Positions 1 to 8,504 are shown, counted from the first letter of the stretch. The stretch is DNA of 64,000 nt from Ensifer oleiphilus (GCF_013371465.1 NZ_JABWDU010000003.1:310001-374000), one strand, 5' to 3'. Made by a program: numbers and translations. Notes: a model not told the origin generated them from the sequence alone.

Positions 1-1
1 G

Positions 2-601
2 CAGATCCGCTACCATCATTTCGGCGAAGGCAACTACGCCCAGACCGAACAGGCAATCCAGGATCTGCTGCGCGAAGCCGGAAACAAGATGGCGGCCGAC
101 GCGACGGTCGCGCCGGACGCCCAGGGTGCACATGCAGCGCCCGATCTCAGCCATATCGGATCGGGTGAAACCTACCTCGGCTACGAGCGTGCGTCCAACT
201 TTGCCTCTCCCGAGGGTCTGCTCCCGGGCCGGCCGCGCGACTATTCCGTCGCCGAGCCCGGCCTTAACGAATGGGGCCTTTCCGGTCGCTGGGCGGTCGA
301 AGCCGAAAGGGCTGTGCTCGACACCGCCGGCGGGGGCATCACTTATCGGTTCAAGGCCCGCGATCTTCACCTCGTGCTGGGTCCCGGTGAAGGTGGCAAG
401 CCGGTTCGCTTTCGAGTGACGATCGACGGCAAGGCGCCCGGCAAGAACCATGGTGCGGATACCGACCACGATGGCAACGGCACGATCACCGCCACACGCC
501 TCTACCAACTCGTTCGTCAGTCGGACCGGATCGAAGCCCGCAACTTCGAGATCCGATTTCTCGATCCAGGTGCGGAAGCCTACGCTTTCACGTTCGGCTG
601 A
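2..601 (+). CDS. DipZ-like thioredoxin/cytochrome c biogenesis protein, C-terminal part (5' end outside window)
   Basis: The reading frame is open from base 2 to the TGA at 599-601, so only about 199 C-terminal residues are visible. The first 28 codons (starting QIRYHHFGEGNYAQTEQAIQ) match the end of a TlpA-like thioredoxin domain. The following part, with ETYLGYERASNFASPEG and a tail ending AFTFG, matches the extra C-terminal domain of DipZ-type proteins. In that family a CcdA-like membrane domain, a periplasmic thioredoxin domain and a carbohydrate-binding-like domain carry reducing power across the inner membrane. The in-frame ATG at 89 is internal, not the start. The membrane and CXXC parts lie upstream of the window, so function is assigned from the C-terminal domain alone. 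Confidence 0.8.
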   Translation, partial: QIRYHHFGEGNYAQTEQAIQDLLREAGNKMAADATVAPDAQGAHAAPDLSHIGSGETYLGYERASNFASPEGLLPGRPRDYSVAEPGLNEWGLSGRWAVEAERAVLDTAGGGITYRFKARDLHLVLGPGEGGKPVRFRVTIDGKAPGKNHGADTDHDGNGTITATRLYQLVRQSDRIEARNFEIRFLDPGAEAYAFTFG

Positions 602-1114
602 GGGATCTAACACCTCCACCAACCACCAAGGAGTGCGGGCGAACGATCGGTTTCATGAAGCGCGGCGATGCGGCAACCCCTTCTACGCCTGCACCGGAAC
701 CGAACCTGGCACTGTTAAACCGCGCTACGCCTGCGCACTCGCCGCGCCGAGGGATACACAGCGCCTCTCACCTGCCAGCCCTCACGAGTGACCGAGCAAT
801 GTCGATGATGTCGTCGCGGGCTCGAGGTCGCCCGTGGATCGGGCGACCTCGAGCCCGCTGCGAAACGGCCGCTATCCTTTGCGCACGGCATGAGGACATG
901 GCATTCAGTCACTCATCGGGCAAAGTCTTCTGCTGCTGGCGTGCATAGAATGGGCCACGTAAATGCACCCACAAATCGCGGTTTTCAGAAGCAGAGCCAA
1001 GCCGGCAGCGTCCCAGGGATTCTGTTCAACGTGATGTGTGCGGTCCGCGATTTTCGCTGGGACCAAGAAACTGGGGAATTCGAATGCAAAGGCAGCCGCC
1101 AGGTTAGACCGCCG
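602..1114. other. Intergenic stretch with one long hairpin
   Basis: No convincing gene is seen. Short open frames exist on both strands but lack family resemblance and good ribosome sites. The only strong structure is the perfect hairpin at 816-858, listed separately. Confidence 0.5.
816..858. terminator. Perfect 18-bp stem, 7-nt loop hairpin
   Basis: GCGGGCTCGAGGTCGCCC (816-833) is followed by a 7-nt loop and its exact reverse complement (841-858). It lies 215 bp after the DipZ stop. There is no T-run on either strand, so it is not a textbook intrinsic terminator. It could be an mRNA 3'-end stabiliser, a factor-dependent terminator or a dispersed palindromic element. Confidence 0.5.
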
Positions 1115-1590
1115 TCATGCGGCTTCTGCCTCAGGAGTGACTTGATGGACCGTGTAGTCGGTGTAGCCTTGCGCGCCACCGCCGTAATGGGTCTCGCGAA
1201 TGGACTTTGCCAGGATGTCGCGCCGCAGCCGCTCGACAAGGTCGGGTTTGGCAATGAAGGGCTGGCCGAAGGCATCACGATCAATCAGCCCATCCTGCAG
1301 GAACCCTTCGGCACGGCCTTTGCCCAGCGCGCGCCGGGGTGAGCGTGGCGGGATAGATTTCACGGAAGCTGCGAAGAGATCCTCCGAAAGCCCCGGGGAG
1401 CTGGCCGGTCCCTGGTCCTTCAGATGCACATAGGCGAACGAGCGGCCAGCGTAGGCGCCAGATGCATTTAGGTCTCCTCGATCTGCGGGTGATATTGAGG
1501 AACTGCTGCAACGGGTGGCCATTGGCTCGGTGGATTTCCACGCCGTCGAAGCCGGCGGCAACCTCACTGGTGGCAGAACGCGAATGGTAC
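1115..1590 (-). pseudogene. Old Yellow Enzyme (alkene reductase) remnant
   Basis: Two minus-strand frames hold consecutive pieces of an OYE-family flavin oxidoreductase. Near 1485-1559 the fragment AAGFDGVEIHRANGHPLQQF matches the family motif GFDGVEIHGANGYL(I/L)xQF. From about 1440 to 1115 a different frame carries FGQPFIAKPDLVERLR and ETHYGGGAQGYTDY, the usual OYE C-terminus. The N-terminal half of the barrel is missing and the join needs at least one frameshift. The intact family reduces activated alkenes with FMN and NAD(P)H. The remnant follows the epoxide hydrolase gene on the same strand, so both may once have belonged to one detoxification operon. What lies between 1591 and the hydrolase stop is not recognisable. 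Confidence 0.8.
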
Positions 1591-1718
1591 CAATGAATCA
1601 GCCAAAGTGGGCGGCGGGGTGCGACCGGCCTCAGTCCCGAGAGCCATTCCGGACGCCCCATGCCCAGCTTCACGCCGCGACTAATCAGTCGGGTTGGCTC
1701 CCCGCGACCGAACAACGC

Positions 1719-3038
1719 TCAGTTTCGAAAACGCATGGCCTTGAAACCGGCCCTGATCTCTTCCGCAAAGATTTCGGGTTCCTCCCACGCGGCAAAGTGC
1801 CCGCCTTTCGCGGCACGATTATAGTAGACGAGCTTTGGATAGGCGTTTGACAGCCATTTTCTTGGCGGCCGATAGACCTCCCCAGGAAACACGGTTACGG
1901 CAACCGGAACCTTGACAGCGGAGAGCTTAGCCCCCGCCTTGAGGTTCTCCCAATAGATGCGTCCGCTCGAGGGGCCGGTGTTGGTCAACCAGTACAAGGT
2001 GATGTTGTCGAGAATATCGTCTCGGCTCAGAGCCTGTTCCGGATGGCCTCGTGTGAACACCCAATCCGCGATCTTGTCGTAGATCCACGCCGCCAAACCC
2101 ACCGGAGAATCCGCAAGCCCGTACCCGATCGTCTCCGGACGCGTGCTGAGGATCGATGCGTAGCCAAAACCGTTGTTGAGGAAATCGCGAGCCTCGTCGA
2201 AAACTCTCCTCTCTTCGCCTGACAAGCCGTCCGGAGCCGGCCCTCCACTCTTCAGCGCTTGGGCGGCGTCGGTCGGGAAAGTCGACCCGCGCTCGATCCG
2301 GTTGACGTGGATACCGAGCAGCCCTTCCGGCGCCTGGCGCCCGAGGGCGTCGCTGATGATTGCGCCCCAATCACCACCTTGCGAAACGTATCGATTATAC
2401 CCGAGCCGTTTCATCAGCGTGTCCCAGGCCATCGCGATCCTCTGTGCGTCCCAACCCGTCGAGGCCGGCTTCTGCGAAAAGCCGAAGCCGGGGATTGAGG
2501 GGACGACAAGATGGAATGCGTCTTTAGCCTTGCCGCCATAAGCTGTCGGATCGGTTAGCGGACCGATGACATCCAGCAACTCAAAAATAGAACCTGGCCA
2601 GCCATGGGTCATGATCAGCGGAAGCGCGCTGTCATGGCGCGAGCGCACGTGGATGAAATGAATGTCCAGTCCGTCGATGTTCGTCAGGAATTGAGGAAAC
2701 GCGTTGAGCTTTCGTTCCGCTCTGCGCCAATCGTAGCCAGACTCCCAGTAGGCCATGAGTTCCTGGAGCGTCTGCTGTTCGACGCCTTGGGAGCGATCTT
2801 TGACGGTTGCACTGTCGGGCCAGCGTGTCGCCGCAAGGCGACGTTTGAGGTCCACAAGGGCGGCCTCGGGAACCGCGGCCCTGAAGGGGCGGATATCGGC
2901 GCTTTTGATCGGCGCATCCATGTTGGCATTGGCGCCGGTCGCTGGCAGCACAACCACCGCTGCTCCGATCGCAGCACCCGAAAGCAGAAATGAGCGCCGC
3001 GTGAGCTGGCCCGGCCCCGTCTTATTTTCCAAGTCCAT
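1719..3038 (-). CDS. Exported epoxide hydrolase, Tat signal
   Basis: This 439-residue alpha/beta hydrolase has the N-terminal epoxide-hydrolase cap (EHN) before the catalytic domain, as in microsomal-type epoxide hydrolases. The oxyanion motif HGWPGS is at about 145-150 and the nucleophile elbow GGDWG places the nucleophile at about Asp223. GHFAAWEEPE near the end carries the catalytic His. A twin-arginine signal (TRRSFLLSG then a hydrophobic run ending ANA) predicts export in folded form. I chose the ATG at 3038 because AAAGGGA lies just upstream; a GTG nine codons earlier (3065) is also in frame. Family members open epoxides to diols, but this substrate is unknown. It lies downstream of the VOC gene with a 10-bp hairpin in between. 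Confidence 0.85.
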   Translation of the reverse strand: MDLENKTGPGQLTRRSFLLSGAAIGAAVVVLPATGANANMDAPIKSADIRPFRAAVPEAALVDLKRRLAATRWPDSATVKDRSQGVEQQTLQELMAYWESGYDWRRAERKLNAFPQFLTNIDGLDIHFIHVRSRHDSALPLIMTHGWPGSIFELLDVIGPLTDPTAYGGKAKDAFHLVVPSIPGFGFSQKPASTGWDAQRIAMAWDTLMKRLGYNRYVSQGGDWGAIISDALGRQAPEGLLGIHVNRIERGSTFPTDAAQALKSGGPAPDGLSGEERRVFDEARDFLNNGFGYASILSTRPETIGYGLADSPVGLAAWIYDKIADWVFTRGHPEQALSRDDILDNITLYWLTNTGPSSGRIYWENLKAGAKLSAVKVPVAVTVFPGEVYRPPRKWLSNAYPKLVYYNRAAKGGHFAAWEEPEIFAEEIRAGFKAMRFRN

Positions 3039-3090
3039 TTGAGGGTTCCCTTTGCGAACACGCACAATCCGTCATCCAACGGGTTTGGAC

Positions 3091-3130
3091 GTAGCCCGGG
3101 ACTCGCCGGTGTTGGAGAGGCCCGGGCTAC
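3091..3130 (-). terminator. Hairpin between VOC and epoxide hydrolase genes
   Basis: GTAGCCCGGG (3091-3100) and CCCGGGCTAC (3121-3130) are exact reverse complements with a 20-nt loop. The hairpin sits directly after the VOC stop and before the hydrolase start, both on the minus strand. There is no T-tract, so partial termination or RNA stabilisation is possible. Confidence 0.45.
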
Positions 3131-3136
3131 TGATGG

Positions 3137-3577
3137 TCAGGCCTCGTCGGGCCCTTTGCGGTAGATCAGAAATTTGTTTCCTTCCGGATCGCGAAAATAG
3201 GCACAGTAAGGGTCGCCGCCATCAGGGCCTCTCGGACCGGGAGCGCCTTCGTCCGAACCGCCCGCCTCCAGAGCGGTCGCATGGGCGAGATCCACCTGCG
3301 CCCGCGAGCGGGCCTCGAAGGCAATCATGGTACCATTACCGGCAATGGCCGTCTCGCCATTGAACGGTTTGAGCACGCCGAACTCGAGGGCACGATGCCC
3401 GTAGTAGACAGCGCGTCCCGGCTGAACAAGCACGCGGCCGATGCCGAAGACGGCGAGAAATTTGTCGTAGTAGGTAGCGGCGGCGTCAAGATCGTTCGTG
3501 CCGACGGTTGAGTGGCCCGGGAGCGCTCTAGCATTTTCCGGGGTCGCTTTTCGCGAGGCGGATGTCATATCGTTCAT
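3137..3577 (-). CDS. VOC-family (glyoxalase/bleomycin-resistance fold) protein
   Basis: This 146-residue single-domain protein belongs to the vicinal oxygen chelate superfamily. It starts with a HSTVGTNDLDAAATYYDKF segment and ends with the typical CAYFRDPEGNKFLIY strand, where His and Glu metal ligands usually sit. Such proteins are glyoxalases, isomerases, dioxygenases or antibiotic-binding proteins; nothing here picks one. The start has AAGGAAGATCAGA upstream. It is divergent from the exported alpha/beta hydrolase at 3926 and precedes the epoxide hydrolase on its own strand, so it may take part in the same electrophile or xenobiotic handling. Confidence 0.8.
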   Translation of the reverse strand: MNDMTSASRKATPENARALPGHSTVGTNDLDAAATYYDKFLAVFGIGRVLVQPGRAVYYGHRALEFGVLKPFNGETAIAGNGTMIAFEARSRAQVDLAHATALEAGGSDEGAPGPRGPDGGDPYCAYFRDPEGNKFLIYRKGPDEA

Positions 3578-3925
3578 TCTGATCTTCCTTTTATAGGCGA
3601 GCGATTTTTCGTCTCGCTATTTCGCTAAGCATCGACGTCAAAAACCGACGATCCGCGAATGAACGAAAATCTAGGAACGAAGCCGGGCGGCCAGCACCCA
3701 GCGGATTTGAGAGCCAACCTCTCATGCGAACACGTGGCTCGGTCGGGACAGCTGGGAGCAAGGACAGAGAACGGCACCACAAGAGCGGGCACTGGACTAA
3801 GCATCATGCCGCAGCACGGCTTTTGCTTGGTTCAAGAGGCTTCCTCTCAGAAACACCATCTGCCAGCAACCAGTCGAACATCGGATCTTGTCGGCAGGAT
3901 CAGATAAACCAGAAGGACGCCTGAC
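3578..3925. promoter_or_regulatory. Divergent promoter region, no gene
   Basis: These 348 bases separate the divergent VOC and exported hydrolase genes and must hold both promoters. Frames within it are short and resemble nothing. GAAGGA at about 3910 is the ribosome site of the hydrolase. I could not fix -35/-10 boxes with confidence. Confidence 0.4.
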
Positions 3926-4882
3926 ATGGTTATGCCACCGCTCAAGAATTTCATCGCAACCGCTTCCATGGCAATGGCTTCGGCAGCATCCGCACATGCC
4001 GGCGCCTCCATCTCCGTGACGGGGCCGAAGATCGATTTCATCAAGATCGACGAAACCATCACGCTGCGGCGCATGGTTACCAGCCCAGCATCCCCGAAGG
4101 GCATAGTTCTCTTCCTGCACGGTTTCCCGGAGACATTGATTGTCTGGAAGGAAATCGCGGAAGCATTGAGCAAGGACTACGAGGTGCATGCTTTCGACTG
4201 GCCTGGTTACGGCCAGTCTTCGCGCCCCTCGGCGCCGGAGTTTTCGTATTCGCCAAAAGACTACGCCAGGCTTCTGAAGGCCTATATCGCAAAGACGCGT
4301 GTCGACCGATCGAATTTGGTCATCTACGCCTCCGATATCGGCGGCCTTCCCGCATTGCTGTTGGCCATCGAAGAACCAACCGTGGCCAGGAAGATCATTG
4401 TCGGCGACTTCGCCCCGTTCAATCGGCCGCAGTACATGTACGAGAACCTGCAGAATCTCAAGGCGGAGCCGACGGCGACGCCGACGCTAGCTTATATGAA
4501 CAAGACCAGCGACGAGATCCTGCAAAACGTGCATCGCCGCGGCCTCGCGCGGGAAACTCAGTACGAACTGTCGCCCGAGGTTGAAACCGAAATGAGGGCC
4601 TCCTGGACGCGAGCCGGCATGACGAGCGCCGACGCCTTTGCCCTCTATTATTCCCATTTCAATCGTGACCAGGACTATCTTGAAGCCAATCTTGACAAGC
4701 TCCGAACGCCGATAAAAGTGATCTGGGGCGATAGGGACATTTATATCCACCACGATATGGGCAAGGAGTTTGCCGAACGCACGAACGCGCAATTCGACGT
4801 CTTGAGCGGGATTGGCCACTTCCCGCATCTTCAGGATCCGGCAATAACTATTAGAGAAGTTCGCGCCGCCTTTGCCGACTAA
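3926..4882 (+). CDS. Exported alpha/beta hydrolase (epoxide hydrolase/haloalkane dehalogenase type)
   Basis: The 318-residue protein has an N-terminal signal (KNFIATASMAMASAASAHAG) and an alpha/beta hydrolase domain. HGFPET at about 65-70 is the HGxP motif of epoxide hydrolases and dehalogenases. The elbow IYASDIGG gives an aspartate nucleophile at about Asp137. An acid follows in WGDRD (269 or 271), and GIGHFPHLQDP carries the catalytic His at about 298. An Asp nucleophile excludes ordinary serine esterases. The exact substrate, epoxide or haloalkane, cannot be told. GAAGGA precedes the ATG. Its end overlaps the convergent LysR gene by four bases. Confidence 0.8.
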   Translation: MVMPPLKNFIATASMAMASAASAHAGASISVTGPKIDFIKIDETITLRRMVTSPASPKGIVLFLHGFPETLIVWKEIAEALSKDYEVHAFDWPGYGQSSRPSAPEFSYSPKDYARLLKAYIAKTRVDRSNLVIYASDIGGLPALLLAIEEPTVARKIIVGDFAPFNRPQYMYENLQNLKAEPTATPTLAYMNKTSDEILQNVHRRGLARETQYELSPEVETEMRASWTRAGMTSADAFALYYSHFNRDQDYLEANLDKLRTPIKVIWGDRDIYIHHDMGKEFAERTNAQFDVLSGIGHFPHLQDPAITIREVRAAFAD

Positions 4883-5787
4883 GCCTGTGCCGCTTCGCCA
4901 CGTCCACATGCAGAACGAAGGCGTGGAAGAGCCCAGTCGATGAAAGAGCGGACCTTCAACGTGAGCGGACCCTGCCGTGAGTAGACGATGTGGATCGGCA
5001 GGGGCGCTCCGTCGAAATCCTTCAAAACCGGCATGAGAGCCCCTGAGGCGAGTTCGTCCGGGACCTGGTAGTCGAACAGGCGCGCGATACCGGCTCCGCC
5101 AACCGCCGCGACCACGCAATTGGCCGCTGTATTGACCTCGAGGCGGTTGCGCGGAAGCGCCTCGAGGGGACGACCATCGACATTGAACGTCCAGAAGAAA
5201 GTCCGCTTGTTGAACAGTATCCCGTCATGCTCTGCGAGATTGCTCGGATGCTCCGGCACGCCCCGGCGCTGCAGATATGCCGGACTGGCACAGGTCAGCA
5301 GGCGGAACTCCCCCGCCCGAACTGCATAAAGCGAGCTATCTTCGAGATCGCCGAGGCGGATCGCGACATCGACCTGCTCATCCACCAGATTAACAGTTCT
5401 GTCGAGCGAGAGGAGATTAAGTGAGACCTCCGGGTGCTTCTCCATGTAGTCAAGCACGATCGGCATCACATAGCGGGCGCCAAATTCGATAGGCATTGTC
5501 ACCGTCAGCATTCCGCGCGGGGTCTGATACTCACCAGCAGCCCGACGCTCGGCTTCGTCGAGATCTGCCATAATCTTGCGCGCTGCGTCGACGTACTCTC
5601 TGCCGGCATCGGTCAATTGAAGATTGCGGCTTGTTCGCACGAGGAGGCTCGCGCCCAGGTACTTTTCCAGCTCGGCGACCTTGCGGCTGACGCTTGGAAG
5701 CGGCGCGTTCAGTTTTCTGCTGCCGGCAGATATGCTCCCGGCATCGACAACGGCCAGCAACATTTTCATTGCTTCGAGGCGATCCAT
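4879..5787 (-). CDS. LysR-family transcriptional regulator
   Basis: This 302-residue protein has the N-terminal winged helix (MDRLEAMKMLLAVVDAGSIS, LPSVSRKVAELEKYLG) and a C-terminal substrate-binding domain of the type common in CrgA/AaeR-like regulators (RGMLTVTMPIEFGARYVMPI). AAGGGGAATATA precedes the ATG. It lies 29 bases after the TetR gene on the same strand and may share its message. The exported hydrolase converges on it and overlaps its last four bases. Its target is unknown; the hydrolase, VOC and epoxide hydrolase genes are the nearest candidates. Confidence 0.85.
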   Translation of the reverse strand: MDRLEAMKMLLAVVDAGSISAGSRKLNAPLPSVSRKVAELEKYLGASLLVRTSRNLQLTDAGREYVDAARKIMADLDEAERRAAGEYQTPRGMLTVTMPIEFGARYVMPIVLDYMEKHPEVSLNLLSLDRTVNLVDEQVDVAIRLGDLEDSSLYAVRAGEFRLLTCASPAYLQRRGVPEHPSNLAEHDGILFNKRTFFWTFNVDGRPLEALPRNRLEVNTAANCVVAAVGGAGIARLFDYQVPDELASGALMPVLKDFDGAPLPIHIVYSRQGPLTLKVRSFIDWALPRLRSACGRGEAAQA

Positions 5788-5816
5788 TATATTCCCCTTA
5801 CCGGCTGGCGACCGCT

Positions 5817-6446
5817 TCAGGTCGCGGAAAGCTGCGCCCGCGGTTCCCGTTCCACATTCCCGACGGACGAATCCGGCGGAGCTCGAAGCTCCTGGGCAAG
5901 TAAAGCAACCGCCATACGCTTGCTCTGGCGGACCGGCTCACCGCTACGCGTCATCTGAGCAACCGCTGTCGCCCCCTCGTGCAGCAAGTTGATGGTATCT
6001 GCGATGCGTTTTGCCTCGGTGAAACGGGCCGCATGCGCCAGCTCCTCGAAGTAGGCAAGCACCAGACGCTTATGCATCAAGGCCGCCTGAAAAACCGGAT
6101 CGACGGCTTCCTTATGCTCGCCGGCGGCACTCAAGAAAATGCAACCGCGAAACTGCCTGTCGCGAACCGATCCCTCCAGGAAGTCGAACGTCGCCAGGAG
6201 ACGTTCGGTCGGATCCTTCGTGCGTTCCTCGACAAACCTGCGCATCTCTATACGGGATTGCTCGTCGCGTGACTGAAGCGCGGCAAGGATGAGATCTTCC
6301 TTGGTCTTGAAATGCCGATAGAGCGTCGTCTTGGCAACTCCCGCCTCAGCAATGATCAGATCGATGCCGGTCGCGTGATAGCCATACAGGTTGAACAGCC
6401 GCAATGCGGTTTCAAGCAGATGACCCCGAATCTCCGAACGACGCAT
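5817..6446 (-). CDS. TetR/AcrR-family repressor
   Basis: The 209-residue protein starts with a canonical TetR DNA-binding domain (about residues 5-50, containing AEAGVAKTTLYRHFKTKEDL) and then a helical ligand domain. AAGGGGGTGAG precedes the ATG. It is divergent from the RclC-like gene at 6665. The 218-bp gap holds two identical copies of a near-palindrome and one degenerate copy beside the repressor's own start. Autorepression and repression of the divergent gene are therefore likely. The C-terminal domain has a Cys in RGCIFLSAAGE, which might sense oxidants or electrophiles as in NemR/RclR-type sensors; that is speculation. Confidence 0.85.
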   Translation of the reverse strand: MRRSEIRGHLLETALRLFNLYGYHATGIDLIIAEAGVAKTTLYRHFKTKEDLILAALQSRDEQSRIEMRRFVEERTKDPTERLLATFDFLEGSVRDRQFRGCIFLSAAGEHKEAVDPVFQAALMHKRLVLAYFEELAHAARFTEAKRIADTINLLHEGATAVAQMTRSGEPVRQSKRMAVALLAQELRAPPDSSVGNVEREPRAQLSAT

Positions 6447-6462
6447 CTCACCCCCTTAACGA

Positions 6463-6475
6463 AACAGATTTGTAT
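6463..6475. promoter_or_regulatory. Degenerate TetR operator copy near repressor start
   Basis: AACAGATTTGTAT resembles the core of the two perfect repeats at 6567 and 6596 (ACAGATCGGTAT). It lies 17 bases upstream of the repressor ATG, which fits autoregulation. Confidence 0.4.
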
Positions 6476-6566
6476 CAAAATAACAATGAATGACGAGAAT
6501 GCAAATGGCTCGTACGCTATGCGCATCGCGCAGCGAGAGGAAATGTCGCAACCCGGATTGAAAAAC

Positions 6567-6610
6567 GATACAGATCGGTATATATCAGCAACAAAGATAC
6601 AGATCGGTAT
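6567..6610. promoter_or_regulatory. Two identical palindromic operators (probable TetR sites)
   Basis: GATACAGATCGGTAT occurs at 6567-6581 and again at 6596-6610, 29 bases apart centre to centre (close to three helical turns). The inner 14 bases ATACAGATCGGTAT match their reverse complement at 12 positions. They lie 55-98 bases upstream of the RclC-like ATG. Repeated palindromes beside a divergent tetR gene are the expected operator arrangement. Confidence 0.75.
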
Positions 6611-6664
6611 CCTTTAATCCGACACAGGTCGAACCGCTTGGCCGTTGTCACCAAGGAGGAAACA

Positions 6665-7201
6665 ATGACGCATGATCCCACAGACAGCGTATCTGCGGAC
6701 TCGCGCGCACAGGTTCAGAGTGCCGCTTGTGCATTCGATCTGGTCAGCCATCACGGCCGCATCGGCACCGAAGTCGGCCTCTATGGCTCGCTTGCCGTGA
6801 TTTACGGCTGGTTCGGCGGGATGAAATTCACGAGCTACGAGGCGGAAGGTCTGGTTGGACTGGTCAGCAACAATCCCTTGCTGAGTTGGACCTACTCGGT
6901 CTTCAGCGTAGAAGGTTTTTCGAGCCTTCTCGGCATCCTCGAGTTGAGCATTGCAGCCCTCATCGCGGCACGACTGATAAAGCCGATCTACTCGCTCATC
7001 GGCGGTCTGCTTTCGGCCGGTCTGTTCGCCACAACACTCAGCTTCATGGTGACGACCCCCGGCGTATTCGTGCCTGAACTCGGCTTTCCGGCGATCTCGG
7101 TCGTTCCTGGGCAGTTCCTGCTCAAGGACATTGGTTTGTTCGCCCTCTCGCTCTGGATTGCGGTCAATTCTCTCGCAGCACTGAGAGCGACCCGAACCTG
7201 A
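6665..7201 (+). CDS. rclC: DUF417/YkgB (RclC-like) inner-membrane protein
   Basis: This 178-residue protein has about four hydrophobic helices and the DUF417 signature, including HHGRIGTEVGLYGSLAVIYG near the start, NNPLLSWTYSVFSVEG in the middle and GQFLLKDIGLFALSLWI near the end. The Escherichia coli homologue RclC belongs to the reactive-chlorine resistance operon rclABC. A strong AAGGAGGA five bases before the ATG sets the start. It is divergent from a TetR gene and precedes DUF1127, msrB and msrA on the same strand. That context supports a role in hypochlorite or electrophile stress. The biochemical activity of the family is not settled. Confidence 0.75.
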   Translation: MTHDPTDSVSADSRAQVQSAACAFDLVSHHGRIGTEVGLYGSLAVIYGWFGGMKFTSYEAEGLVGLVSNNPLLSWTYSVFSVEGFSSLLGILELSIAALIAARLIKPIYSLIGGLLSAGLFATTLSFMVTTPGVFVPELGFPAISVVPGQFLLKDIGLFALSLWIAVNSLAALRATRT

Positions 7202-7284
7202 TCGACGAACGCGGGAGCCGCTTCTGCCGCACTTGCAGAAACACCATCACCGGCTATTCGCCAACTGAACAGAAGGAACCTGCT

Positions 7285-7440
7285 ATGTTTATGAACTACA
7301 TCGTATCGAAGGTCCGCGCACATCAGCGATATCGCCAGACCGCACTGGAACTTAGTCGATACAGCGATCATCAGCTCGAAGACGTCGGCATTTCCCGGGC
7401 TGAGATTGATGCTATCGCCCGGCGGCAGTTTAGCCATTGA
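7285..7440 (+). CDS. Small DUF1127 protein, 51 residues
   Basis: The frame encodes MFMNYIVSKVRAHQRYRQTA and ends ISRAEIDAIARRQFSH. It has the DUF1127 pattern of a basic N-terminal stretch, then L-S-x-(Y/D)-x-D-x-x-L-x-D-(V/I)-G-(I/L)-x-R-x-E-I. AGAAGGAA lies upstream of the ATG. Small DUF1127 proteins are abundant in Rhizobiales; characterised ones act in RNA turnover and phosphate or stress adaptation. Its place between the RclC-like and Msr genes suggests co-expression under oxidative stress. Confidence 0.85.
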   Translation: MFMNYIVSKVRAHQRYRQTALELSRYSDHQLEDVGISRAEIDAIARRQFSH

Positions 7441-7553
7441 CGGCCGGAATCAGAGCACGACGCTATCGCTGAAGAGCGATTTCTGCGGCACCGGCGACAA
7501 ACGGGAGCCGTCGATTGAACGCGCCATCGAGGCGCCCCTATTGGAGACAGGGA

Positions 7554-7997
7554 ATGACATACAGAAAGACAGACGACGCGATCGGAAAACTGACTCCCGA
7601 GCAGTTTCGCGTCACACAGCAGAGCGGAACCGAGCGCCCGTTCACCGGCGAGTACAACGACAACAAGCGGCCCGGGATCTACGTCGATGTCGTTTCCGGC
7701 GAGCCGTTGTTTGCTTCGGCCGACAAATTCGATTCCGGTTGCGGCTGGCCGAGCTTCACCAAGCCGATCGAGCCTGAAAATGTCGCGGAACTGCGCGACG
7801 CCTCCCATGGCATGATCCGCACTGAGGTGCGCTCCACGCATGGTGACAGTCACCTTGGCCACGTGTTTCCCGATGGGCCTCGTGATCGCGGCGGCCTGCG
7901 TTACTGCATCAATTCCGCCGCCCTTCGTTTCATTCCCCGCGAGGATATGGAAGCGGAGGGTTACGGCGCGTTCGTAAACCAGGTGGAGGATATCTGA
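7554..7997 (+). CDS. msrB: Peptide-methionine (R)-S-oxide reductase
   Basis: MsrB reduces the R epimer of methionine sulfoxide in proteins. The 147-residue protein shows [17 protein letters not shown] and the catalytic [11 protein letters not shown] motif. The two CXXC pairs that bind zinc in many MsrB proteins are absent, so this is the zinc-free form. I chose the ATG at 7554 ([10 protein letters not shown]) because GGAGACAGGG lies just before it; an in-frame ATG at 7515 would add 13 residues unlike the family. It is followed directly by msrA with no gap, so R- and S-sulfoxide repair are made together. Confidence 0.93.
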   Translation: MTYRKTDDAIGKLTPEQFRVTQQSGTERPFTGEYNDNKRPGIYVDVVSGEPLFASADKFDSGCGWPSFTKPIEPENVAELRDASHGMIRTEVRSTHGDSHLGHVFPDGPRDRGGLRYCINSAALRFIPREDMEAEGYGAFVNQVEDI

Positions 7998-8504
7998 ATG
8001 ACCAAAAAAGCTGTCCTGGCCGGCGGTTGCTTCTGGGGGATGCAGGACCTGATCCGCAAGCTCCCGGGCGTCGTCGATACGCGCGTCGGCTACACAGGTG
8101 GCAACGTCCCCAATGCGACCTATCGCAACCACGGCAACCACGCCGAGGGCATCGAGATCGTCTTCGACCCGGAGAAGACCAGTTACCGGCGGCTTCTGGA
8201 GTTTTTCTTCCAGATCCACGACCCGACCACGAAGAACCGTCAAGGCAACGACATCGGCATGTCCTATCGTTCGGCGATCTATTACACCGATAACGAACAG
8301 AAACGCGTCGCCGAAGATACCATCGCGGATGTCGAAGCCTCGGGCCTGTGGCCAGGAAAGGTCGTGACGGAAGTCGAACCCGTTGGAGAGTTCTGGCAGG
8401 CCGAGCCAGAGCACGAGGATTATCTGGAGCGCTATCCCAACGGTTACACCTGCCACTTCCCGCGCCAGAACTGGGTGCTACCGCGTCGGTCAGCGGCCGA
8501 GTGA
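7998..8504 (+). CDS. msrA: Peptide-methionine (S)-S-oxide reductase
   Basis: MsrA reduces methionine-S-sulfoxide. The 168-residue protein has the active-site motif GGCFWG at residues 9-14 (catalytic Cys11), then GYTGG and the conserved EGIEIVFDP and [13 protein letters not shown] segments. Its ATG directly follows the msrB TGA, with ribosome site GGTGGAGGA inside the end of msrB. No signal peptide is present, so it acts in the cytoplasm. With msrB it completes protein repair in a cluster that also carries RclC-like, Rrf2 and AhpD-like genes. Confidence 0.95.
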   Translation: MTKKAVLAGGCFWGMQDLIRKLPGVVDTRVGYTGGNVPNATYRNHGNHAEGIEIVFDPEKTSYRRLLEFFFQIHDPTTKNRQGNDIGMSYRSAIYYTDNEQKRVAEDTIADVEASGLWPGKVVTEVEPVGEFWQAEPEHEDYLERYPNGYTCHFPRQNWVLPRRSAAE

